64,000 nt of DNA, from contig VXAA01001109.1 in assembly GCA_013399115.1 (NCBI GenBank), positions 552,397 to 616,396 on the forward strand, written 5' to 3'. Of the stretch, positions 12,401 to 24,400 are shown in pieces; position 1 is the first letter of the stretch; the number at the start of each line of letters is the position of its first letter. Below the pieces are notes generated by a model. The model was not told the DNA's origin and made no database searches. It saw only the letters and a program-made list of their open reading frames with translations. The stretch comes from Anseranas semipalmata (Eukaryota; Chordata; Aves; Anseriformes; Anseranatidae). A program made the translations under genes and the position numbers.

Positions 12401-15400
12401 TTATTTTCCTTCTTTTTAGGACTCATGTCCCCAAGTGGTACTTGTTTGCCTGGGTATTACTGCACTTCAAAGGCCCACATACCCAATCCGGTCTATGATG
12501 AGACTGGTGGCCTTTGTCCAGCAGGCCATTACTGCCCACCAGGTAGCAACAAGCCAGAGCTATGTCCCGCTGGCACATTTTTGCCTCAGTCTGGAATGGT
12601 TTACCGTAACGCCTGTCTGCCCTGCTCAGGGGGAAAGTTCTGCCGAGGAGAGGGCCTGACCAGTGTTTCTGGTGTGTATCACATGCATCTAACATCTTTT
12701 TTGTTTGGATGTTTTAATGTTTTCTGGGTGCGTGACCCTAATGTGAAGCTTTTCTTTCTTGCAGGATCATGTTATGCTGGCTATTTCTGTGATGTTGGAT
12801 CCACACAGCCAGACTATAAGCAATGCCCCCCTGGCTTCTACTGTCCTGAAGGCTCTGAATCCCCAGTCCCATGCAGCACTGGGCACTTCAACTCTGACAG
12901 TGGGAAATGGCAGTCAAGAGACTGTCAGCTCTGCCCGGCTGGATATTTCTGTAGTGGTGAGTGTCTGCTGGTGTGTTTGAGACCTGCGGTTAGACAATGT
13001 AAAATGTTACACCTTCTTTGTTACTTGTCTCAGACACCCTTTCTAGATGTCTTACATGTATTCAGCCTCTCAGGGAAACAAAATAGCCAGGCAAACAGGT
13101 CCTTGGTACTGGCTAGCAGCCAGGGTGTCTGCTCTGAGACAGCTGCTCCTTCTCAGAGGTTCTCACCATCTGTCTGTACAATATGTTTATTTGAGGTCAC
13201 ACTGGTAGTAACAAATTCACCCACCCCTTCCATGAAACAGAGGCTTTTCCTTTCTCAGGTAGGAAACAGAAGCAATAGAGAGGAAATGGCTTGACTGAGC
13301 TTACACAGGTTTATAGCAGAGCTGGAACCACAAAATTATGACTGAGCATTTTAATTGGAAGCCCATGTTTCCTGCGGGCATATAGTTCAGAATTGACTTT
13401 GCTGTGTGCTAAGATGTTCTTTGAGGCTGAACTTTGGAGAATACTTGCTTTCTGATATGTGTTAAAGGTATGAATATGATGAAGGAGGTTGTGCTTTCAG
13501 GAGATAAGGGTTTCCTATTGTCTTTGATCAGGAAAGGAAAGGGAAAAGTTTTGCTTTCCTTGTTGCAGGATTGGGCAAAATCACTTCCGAATGAGGCTTT
13601 TATTGCCCCACAGGATCTGCCTTTCTTATACCATGTGGGAATGGGGCCTCTCAGTCACAGGAGAGGAAGGGCTTATGTGATCTCTGCCCAGCAGGACTCT
13701 TCTGTGAACAGCCTAACAAATGCAAGGAGACTGGAGAGGACTGTGTATTGTGATAAAAAGGGATTCCATGTCAGTAATGGCTGAGTCTTACTGAGAGACT
13801 TGGTGGGACAAAAAAAGGTTTTAAATGCCGTAGTTTCCTTACTTCTGTTAAGGTTCTACTAAGTCAGTATTACATGGACTGGAATGGACAGACAGATGCA
13901 TCAGTTTCTGAAAAGAATGGAAGCCAAAACAGATTTCTAAGACTATGAGATTGTCATTGAAAGAGTAAGCTGAAGCCAAATCTTTCTCCTCCCTGGGGAA
14001 AAGAAACTCAATGCTCAGGAAAATACAATGAAGCTATTCCTGTCTGGCAGCTCATGCATGCAACAAAAAATGCAAGAAATATAACTGCACAGGCGTGATT
14101 CTACTCCCTAGATGGGGTTACTCTAATAAAACTTTAGACAGCTCTTTTGTAGACGTCTGTATCCAAACTAGTTTTTTGTACTCCTTCTGTAGTGAGTGGA
14201 AAGAAAGAGGCACTTCTGGGGTGCAATTTATCTTCCTTATTTTAGATGTCTGCTTTAGGGTGAGATGAATTGCACTTGAAGTGCAGTTCCTCTGTAAGTG
14301 CTGTTTCTCTCCAATTACTTCAACTGGAATCTGAAAAACTACATCAGAAGTACACATAATGAATTCCATGTCCTGGGTCTGGCTGAACTAATAGAGGGGG
14401 AAGGCTGAATATGTTGACAGAGACTGACATTGCTTGTCATGTCTTGTAATATTTGCTGAGCAAGATGCTATTCTTTGTTTCATAGGTTCTGGAGCACATA
14501 CTCCTGAGCTGTGCCCTGCTGGGTACTTCTGTCTCCCAGGTACCAACTTCAGTACAGAGCATCCCTGTCCGAAGGGTACCTTTGGCCCCAGGACTGGCGC
14601 CACTAGTAACTCTGACTGTGAGCCCTGCCCAGCAGGTAAGCAGGGACTTGGCACAAGAACCTCAGGGGGCATACATGGAAAGGTTCAGGAAAATGTGACT
14701 TCTGCTATCATGTTATTGCTCCTCCACCAGTCTTCTGCGCAGGCCATCTCACTGAGATCACTTTTCTGTTCATTTTAGGCATGTATTGCTCAGCACCAGG
14801 TCTTTCACAGCCTTCTGGATTGTGCTATTCAGGTTATCATTGTGCCAATGGATCCACCAGCCCAGCCCCCTTCAAACACAGAGTGAGTGAGTGACTGCCA
14901 GGAAGCAACAGAGTAAACCTAGCATCCTGGGGACAAGGGCTGGACTGTCACAATCTCGTAGCTTCTGGTGTGACATTTTCGAAGTATTACTGCACTGCTT
15001 TGTATGGAGTTGCTCTTGCCTGGTACTGCTGCCCTTGGTAGCTCTTCGGGTGGACTAATATGCTGCTCTTAACATCTGCTGGAATATGTAGCTGCCTGCT
15101 AACAAATTCTGGCCAGACCTCCATTTCTGTCAATGTACTGGAGTGTGCTGTCTAAGGTCTCTTCCAAATGATGGCATCTGTGATCAGATAGCCATGGCTC
15201 AGCAGCTAACGCTTCCAGTGCCCTTTTTATGCCAGCTGTGGTCTTCATTTAGTTTCATTTGCAGAAAACTTGCAGGACTCAGCTTATATGTACCCTCTCC
15301 AGAACCTGTCTCTGTGGTAGTTTGTGCCAAATCTTGTTTCAAGTTTCAATAACATTTTTTCTTTCTTTCTGTGTTTTCTCTGTTTTTTGTTTGTTTGTTT

Positions 15401-18400
15401 GTTTTCTTACATAGGTGGAATCTGCTGGCCTTGGTCTGCCTGGTAATGACGTCTGTCCTGTAGGTCATTTCTGCCCCAGTGGTACAGGGTATCCCATGCC
15501 CTGTCCTCCTGGATCCTTCTCTACTGTCATGGGCCTGGAGGCAGAAGAGCAGTGCCAGCCCTGCCCAGCTGGACGGTATTGCAGTGGGGCAGGATTGTTC
15601 GATCTGGCTCAGACATCGCCGTGTAACGCAGGGTGCGGTGAGAGAGTCTCTTGTTAGTGGGTAAATATAGCTGACAGGATTACTGTAGGTTAGAGCAGAG
15701 GGGCATCCAAACTAAATACTGGGCCTAAGTATATCTTGCTCAGTCCCTTGTGTGCAAGTATTAATACTCAAGATTAATTAAACTGCAAAGACTTCATTCT
15801 TAGCTCACCAGGTTGGCTATACTGCATCTGCTTAGTGATCTTACTGAATGGCTCCAGGGCCATTCCTTCTCCCTCTGTTTGCCTCACTTTCTGTCCCAGT
15901 CTCATACATAGACTTTCACTGTTTTCACCATAGGTTTAGTTTATTACAAAACCGTTATTTAGTCTCATAATTGCACTTGCTTAGAATTTGACCAGAGCAT
16001 CCTTCTTCCTGTTCTGTGTTTTATCTCTGTTCCCACAAGGTGGTGCAATAACCACTGACAAGCTAGCATTTCTAGCCTGCATAATGCAAGTGCAGAGTGC
16101 TGTTAGCAATATTTGTCTATCTCATACGTATGTCTTGTAGCCAGAGGCTGCAGAAGCTCGGTTCATTTAATCTGTGAGAGAGAAGCTTAGAAGTGATTTC
16201 ACTGTGGAGTAACAGGATTTAGTAGGGAAAGATTTCTGATAGCAAACGGCCCTTCAATCTACTAGAGAAAACCACAGTGAAATTTTAATCTAGCTGGAAG
16301 CTGAAGCTAAGCTCAGAATGGAAGTAAGGGTACATTTGGAATAGCTAAAATAATTAACCACAGAAACAAACTTCCTGGGAAAAAGAGGTATTTACCACAT
16401 CCTAGTCAAATTTTAAGCCTTCCTAAGAATTCCTTTAACTCTAGGAAGATGTGACAGCCTGGCGGCAATAGTGTTGAGTAAGGTTTTCTGACCTGGCTTA
16501 TAATGAATATTATGTGATTATAAATAACCGTTGGCTTCCAAAATCTGTGAAGCTCTTGCCCTCCAACAGGGTACAATCTGTGGTTTGTCCACGCTGCTTT
16601 TCAACACATCTGTCATGTAGCATCCATCACTTCTTATAGCCTGCTATTCGGTCTAGTAGGTCTTGCTTGTGGGAAACAAATGACAGGCAGCTTTGCTGTT
16701 CTTTTGCTTGATGCTGTTCCTTTTTGCACTCAACCATTGTCTTAAGGACTGTGAATCGTTTCTTCTTTAGAAACTGCATCTAAAGTATACAGTGCGATCA
16801 TGGCTTTCATTTCCTTGTTGCTTAGCTTCTGGAAACCATAATATTTTTCATATTTTCTCATTCTTACTTATTGTGAATGTGTGGGAAAGGAGTGGTAAAG
16901 GGAAGAGTTAATGTAGAAACATATGACATTAAAGCAGAGGCCTACAAGAGGATTGAAGATAAAAGGATACTAAGCAAAAACACCAGGAACTGAACACTTG
17001 GGCCCTGTGCTTCGAAGTAAAATAAAAACCTTAATTTTTAAAGTCTTTTTCTTCTAGAACAAGAGCACCTTCCAGACAGCTTAGTGCAAAAAAATGCTTT
17101 TTAGTAGGATTTGCAGGTGGGCAGTAAATTACAGCTGCTGGCTTGGGGTAGGGGGAGGAACAGTTGTTAGCCAAACTGAAATAAAATGCATTTTTTGAGG
17201 GATGTTTCTTAACATGCTGACCCTTGGTTCTTGGTTAGTGCCTACCACATCTATTGTCTGTGAACAGGGCTGTGAACCCATTGTTTCAGGACTGAATTCT
17301 TTCCTCATAGGTATGTTTGCCTGGAAGGAAACTCTGCTCCCTGCCCTTCAGATGGGATTCATGGATACAGATGTCCCAGTGGCTTCTACTGTCCTACTGG
17401 CACTGGGCTAGAACTACCCTGTGAGCCTGGCACATTCAGCCCCACGCCTGGGGCAAGTGTCTGCCTCCCTTGCCCAGCTGGTACGACCTGCAGCAGTGCT
17501 GCCACTGTAGAGCCACTCAGCTGCCCCAGAGGTAAGCAATACATGTGTGCAGCAAAATCCCTGTCATGCAAGCGGAGGTGTGATGGGACCTGCACACCTT
17601 TTTTCTGCCTGACCGTAGCAGTGGTTCAATCCAGGGAATGGGGTATTTGCCATTAGTTAGAGCAAGGTCAGCATTCCCACTTCTTCCTCCTTTGTTTTTT
17701 GAGCAATGTTTCATTCACCTCTTTCGATGTACAGGTTACTATTGTCCACTTCGGACTGCTCTTCCCCTGCCGTGCCCCGAGGGGACGCTGAATGCATTGG
17801 AGGGGGCATTGGCCCTCACTGCCTGTAAGCTGTGTCCAGTGGGGACATACTGCAGAGGAGATGCTAACTGGGAACCTGATGGTGAGTTTGATGAATAGCC
17901 GACCACCCACACTAGAGGGATTAGAGATTCAGGGCTGAGGGAAGCAGGGAAGAAGAAATCATATCTCAGCAAACAGGGGGAGTATTGGAGGGTACTCTTA
18001 TATCCTGTGTCTGTTTCTATCAATCATTTCTTTTCTGTTTCATTCTTTTAACTGAGCATTTGCTTTGGATGTTCAGTTTCCTCCTTCATTATTTTCTGTG
18101 TGTCCCTTAGTTTTTTTCTGCTTTCTCTCTTTCTTTATTTTTAACGATTTTATTGGTCTTTCTGTCCTCCTAAATACCACCCCTCCCTCCCCCGCCACTT
18201 TTCTGTTTGTGCAGAGTAGTTTTACTGGGCCAAAATGCAAAGGTTGGACACATGAAGAGAAGAAAGGCAGAACTCTTTCCACAGAAAAACAAAATCTGGG
18301 GAACAAGTTAGAGAATTGAGATGATAAAAAAATACTAAATGAGGTCAGTGCAAGTAAAGAAAGGAATTGATAGAGGCCACAGTTGTGGGGAAGAGGGGAC

Positions 18401-21400
18401 GCAAACCAAAGGTGAACGGTGCAGGATATCAGCAGAGTGATTAAAGGGGACAAGGATGGGCTTCAACTTCTCTCCCCTGAGTTGTCTGCCTACTTCTGAG
18501 GTTTTAAGGAGGTGCCTCCACCCTTTTGACCACAGTGCCATGGCTACCCCCTCTGTTTTCCCGTGATAGGTCTGTGTTCAGCTGGGTACTACTGTGAAGG
18601 AGGTGCCACTGATGCCGTTCCACATGGGACACCTGGGTTCCCACTCAGTGGGCCCTGCCCGCTTGGACACTATTGTCCAGAGGGTACTCATTTCCCAGTC
18701 GCCTGCCCAGCTGGGACCCTGAACAGTGGCACAGGTGAGTGCGACTTCACCCACAGGTTTCCTCTGTAGTCCACAGTGATGGGGGACTTCATTACTGGCA
18801 GCCGTGGTGAGGGGTTGTCCCTTGGTCACTGAAGGGTATTGGTGCACTCAGCCAAGCCTGAGGATGGCAATGTGTTATCAGTATAAGTAGATGCTTCTGA
18901 CACTGACTGTCTTAGGGATACTTCCATGCCCTCTGTCACTGACCTTGCCTTCTGGTTTCTTCCTCAGGTGGTGCCTCTCCAGAGAGCTGTGTGCCATGCT
19001 ATCCTGGGTCTTTCTGTGCTAGCGTTGGTTTAAGTTCTCCAACAGGACCTTGTACCGAGGGGTTTTACTGCCCAGCAAACTTCAGCTCCATCAGCCCCAC
19101 AGCATTCCTCTGCCCTAAGGTACATCTTAGTGATATCTGTGCAGTGAAAGAGGCGGGTCTCAGCTCTGGGCAGGAGGTGTGTGTTTTCCACTGTGGCAAA
19201 GTATCATACAGGCCTGATTGAAATGTTGATTGCTTCCACAGGGAATGTTGCCTCAGGCTTTGGTAATGCTGGGATTCACGCTTCACAAAGACCCTAAGTT
19301 TGCCACCATCTCCATGCAATCCTCTTCCTTCTCTGTCATTGCCAGGGTCACTTCTGCCATTCAGGGGCAGCCCACCCAACGCCGTGTCCTGCTGGGGAAT
19401 ACCAGCCAGCCAGGGGCTCTGCGTCCTGCATTCCATGCCAGAGAGGATTCTACTGTCAGGACCTGGTGGCAGGAGACCCCAAGCACTGCCCACCACATAG
19501 TTACTGTCCTACAGGTACGCTGAAACTGGCACACCAGCTGTGCCAAGGACTCAAACCTTGTGCGCCTCATTGTGGTCCCAGAGTTGTACTGGCCTCGTGT
19601 GTGTCTTCCTGTAGGCCAGGGGATGAGGAAGTGGCAATCAGCAAATCTGCCATAGTGCCACCTTGCTTCTTGGGTGTCATTTGTTACTCTCTGATAAGGC
19701 TCTAGAGTCATGTCAGATCACAAGGGTCTTCCTAAGGTATTTATTTTCTGTGTTCTCCTTTTCAGGCACGCGGTTTCCTCAGACATGTCCTGAGGGCACC
19801 TTTACTCCTCCAAATACGACTGGCCTCTGGAATGAGAAGGAATGCCTGCCTTGCTTACCTGGTCACTACTGCAGGTAGTGACCATTCATTTTGATCTGGC
19901 GTTTTTTTTACTTTGTCTTAAGCAGTTTGTCATCCTTGTTTTATGCTGATAAGTCAGCGATAAGTTCTTCCCAGCTTCTCTACCTCCTCTCTCTCAAAGA
20001 ATTAAGTATAAGTCCAGACACAGCTTTTGGGTACTGAGTTGTTGGATCTGTGAATGTGGAGAGTATCTCAAAGCAGTCTGACATCATCATCATGATGTCA
20101 TGAAGATAAAGGAGCATCTGAAGGAGAAATGTAGGCAGTGTTTGTGAAAACAATAAAATAATCCAGAAAGTCTAGCCCAGTGGAAAGTCATCCACAATTT
20201 CATGTAAAGCAATTTGCCCATGTTCATGGAATTTGAACTCAAAAGTGCTTGTCATCTACATGTTTTTTTAAGCTGAAAAAATGGGTCTATTTTATCTCTC
20301 TTATCATTGTAACAGCTGCTCTGTTTATGTATCAAATCATTATCAGCAGGTCTTATATAAAATTTTACTGTTCTCTCTGCCCCAGGCATGGACAGCTGGA
20401 GGGAAAGTGTGCTGCTGGATACTTCTGCCTTGCTGGGAGCTCTCAGTCTACTCCACAGGGCCCTAACTTTTCCTGGCGCTTTCTGTCTGGATGTCGCTGG
20501 GGTCAGGCATGTGCTGGGCTGTGTCCTGCAGGTAAGTGAGAATCTCGGAAGTGTATAAAGTGTAGAATAGCGAGTTGCTTCTTAACCAACTGGAGGGCAT
20601 CTGTTATCTTGCATAATATATTGTGATACCTGCTTTGAGGTTGTCATTGCTCATCAGCGTCCTCTTCTTTTACATCTTTTAACCAAAGAGGTGTGCCTAA
20701 CCAAATATGCCACCTTGAATTTGTGGTGCTAGACTGCCAATCCAGAAAAGTCTGAAGGCTGTTGTTTTGGCTCTCTATATGCACAGAATCCCAACAGCTG
20801 TGTGGATGTTCATCCTACAACAGGAGACTCTTGCTGATTCATTTTTGCTGTTGGAGGGCTTCTGTATTTTACTTTTATCTCTTCCACATCCATTTCTGTA
20901 GGTTTCTATTGCCTGGAGGGCTCTGAGGTGCCTATACCGTGTCCTGCCAATACTATTAGAGATGTTCCAGGGGCTGGGCAGAGAGAAGACTGCCTGCCCT
21001 GTCCACCAGGCTACTGGTGCAAATCAGGTTGGATCTCAGGGGAATGGTGAGGGAGGGAATGAGAGTTGCTTTTCATGAGAGTTGTATGTACCCCTGAATC
21101 TGCACAGGCTAACATTGGTATCAGATACCGCACTGTGGAACAGTCCTTGCAGTAGGACACACTGTCTCTACTGATGAGTTCTAGAGTCTGCAGAGAGAAG
21201 AGTCATGTAACACTGTTAGTATGATACACTGTTCCATCAAAGGACGGAAATGTAGGAGATCATAAGATCAAAGCCAGTCTGCAAATATCTCTGTGTGTTG
21301 TCTGAAGAGGGGCTTAAATTGTGGAGGTGGATTGTACACGTGTACATGTGGTAGTTTAGGAAGGACCCAGGGAGGACATAGAAGAAAGGTGTTCCAATTA

Positions 21401-24400
21401 CAGTGAAAAGATGGCTCCTTAAAGCTTGGTTTTCTCTTTGATAGGGGATTCAGAGGCCTATCCATGTCCCTCAGGACACTATTGCTTCGGAGGTAACGTC
21501 AGTGACGAAAGCAATCTCCTGGCACCTCAGAAATGCCCTCCGCACACTTACCGCAAATACCCAGGAGCTCAGAGCCTGACAGATTGCCAGCCGTGTCCTC
21601 CAGGCTATCACTGCCCTTTATCAGGTAAGTGCCAGGTGAAAGCCAACCCTTTCCCAACACTAGAGCTTATTACAAAACTCCCTAAGATGAGATAGGGAAA
21701 GGGAGAGGTAATTCATGTTCACAGTGTGCTTAGAGCTCTTCTCTAAAACACCTCCTGGCCATTCAACCTCCCTTTCTTCATTCTTTTCTCTTCCTAACAG
21801 GTCTAACCAGGTTTGAGGATTATCCGTGCCCCCTGGGATACTGGTGCCCTGGTAAAGGGGATGCTTTCCTTTGTCCACCTGGCACTTCCAGGATCCAGCC
21901 TGGTGCAAAATCATTGGAAGAGTGTGATCCCTGTTCACCTGGATACTATTGCCCAGACCCAGCACAGACAGGGCTACCTAACACCCAAGGAGTACCTTGT
22001 GAACCTGGCTATGAATGTCCAGCAGGTGATATGACCACACTCCTTTTTTTGCTTTATTTCCAGCTGTTTCTGAGTCCAGATAGGTGAATAATGCACAGCA
22101 GGCAGAGCCATAGCATTTAGCAATGATTAGAGCCCCATTTTTGCAGCAGCCCTCCTAGGAAATGGTCACTGGTGGAATGACTTTAGAAGTGGATTTAGTA
22201 ACCTAAAGCCTTTTCCTGGGTTTGGCCTTTGAATTCCCATCTACTGTTTCTCCAGCCTCCCTTCCTGTTCTCATTTAGCTGAGGTCCCCAAAGGAAGTGG
22301 TCTGGGCCTACAAAAGGAGCAGGTATCTTTCATCATCCAGGGCTAGACACTCAGGTGTGTTAGCATTTCATGCTAAACAGCAAATTAGTTCCCAACAGAT
22401 CTATGTCCTTCTATGAGCAATAGGAAAAGTGGAGTTTTTATGGACAGTAACTTAATAAAGCTCCCTTGCTCGCTGTCTTCCCAATACATGCTTTCCTGTT
22501 CTGGGAATGTCACATAAATCAGTCACTGGTTCCCCTTTTTCACCAGGTTCAGTAAATCCAAAGCCTTGCAGGCCTGGCTCATACTGTGGTGCTCGCACAG
22601 CTGTGCCTTCCATGTGCCCTGCTGGGTATTACTGTCCCGAAGGCTCATCAACATACAATAGCCCGGAGCAGCTGTGAGTACTTAGTGTGTTTGGTAGAGC
22701 CAGTTTTAAGTTTTTTTTAAATTCTGAATATTGCGAAATCTGCCTCTGATAAAACCTGAGTTACTGCTTCAACCACAGTCTTTGTTCATTGTGCAAAAGC
22801 AAAGGTATCTTCATTATCACAGTTATGGATTTGGTGACTGGAAAGACTGCATAGGTTGATTTATGATTTGTACGAGTTAGCCTAAGCCTAGAACCAGATT
22901 AGAACCATTTTTAATTTTGCACTGGTTGTTGAGTCCAGAAGTCAGAACATTTTCAGAGACTCTTCTCCCCTCTTCCTGCCTTGTTTTGCCTTCCAGGTGT
23001 GTCTTCCCCTACTACTGTCCCCCAGGCAGTGCCCATCCACTGCCTTGTGAAGGAGGATATATGGCCCTCAGCTTGCCTGGTCCAAGAGATTCATTTGAGA
23101 AATTCTGCAGAATCTGTGATGCAGGCAGTTATCGTAATGTCTCCTTCAGCACTGCACCCTGTCAGCCCTGCCCAGCAGGCTTCATCTGCCCACAAGGTAA
23201 ATGGGGCTGCTATGGAGAAATAGTAGCTTGAATTGTAACCAGAAAGTTCTAAGTTCTAAATGGACAAAGCTCTCAATCCTCTACGGTTTTAAATCCCTGG
23301 TGTGGGTTGAGGGGATGACCTCTCCAACCCTGTGAGCTCTATTTCCTCTAATTCTGTGACTCAGCTGTGAGGCCAGGAGTTAATATATTAATATAAGGTC
23401 TCCACTGGTTGGAATTCTCTGTTAAGTTCACTGACATGTTAGCTCATGCTGTAAAGCATGGAGGAGATCATGCCTACCCACTGTGGCCACTGGATTTGTC
23501 CAGTCAAATAGCTGGGACAAATAAATCAAGACATTTAAATATAAATAGGTTAAATTGGAAAATGTTGATTGTTGATTAATTTTACATATACATACGTGTA
23601 TGTGTTTTTACATATTTGCATGTACATATGTACATAGATAAACGTATGTGTATATGTATAACTGGAATAAATAAGTGGGTTTCTGTCCATCTCGTAATAC
23701 TTGCTCAGTTTCATGAGCAGTGTTTGAGATTACCCCACCACTTTCTCTAGGCAGTGAGAGTTACCACAAGAAGCCTTGTCCCACTGGCTATTACTGCCCT
23801 CCCCTGGCATCTGCCCCTCTTCCCTGTCCCCCGGGGACCCATGGGAGCAGCAACTTTGCAAAGCATGTAGAGGATTGTCAGGCCTGTCCTGCTGGCACCT
23901 TCAATCACCTTCCTGCTCAGGCTGCTTGTTTTCCTTGTGGCAGCTCTTCTTCGTCTCAGCCTGGTGAGTTGCTGTTTGTGAGTGAAACTTTCCCTGCAGT
24001 TAAGAGAAAGTCTAAAAAGAAAATCACCTAGAAATGTGATTCCCCCATGTGGTTTCCCTATGGACTGCAAGCCATGGGACCCTCATGATGCTGTGTGCTG
24101 ACAATGCCCAGCTGCTCTTCCTCTGTCCCGCCTAGAAGGAGGATTCAATTTTCAAAGCTGTCTTTCGTCTCTTATATTCTATTAGCCAAGGGATTTTGAT
24201 CTCATCTCCTTCAAAGGAAGGAAGAGATGAGTGGCCCTACTAATTCTTGCTCTATCATTGCTTTGAAAGCAGTGGAGTACTTTTGCCTTGAAGTGCAGAG
24301 CTTTCAGTAAGCATAGTTGTGGTTTTGAGCCAAAATTGGGCACTGTAACCATGTCCAGCTGGGACCATAATAAAAGTAGGAACAGACTGAAAAAGTGGAG

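Noticed and set aside
13592..13594. Selenocysteine reading of the exon 22 TGA
   Set aside because: Tempting because a cysteine is expected, but two neighbouring residues are also missing, which fits a deletion better, and I see no evidence for a SECIS element in the presumed 3' UTR.
23290..23350. Possible CR1 3' tail (gatgacctctccaaccctgtg-like)
   Set aside because: Only a short stretch resembles the CR1 end and no preceding CR1 body was found, so I could not separate it from chance.
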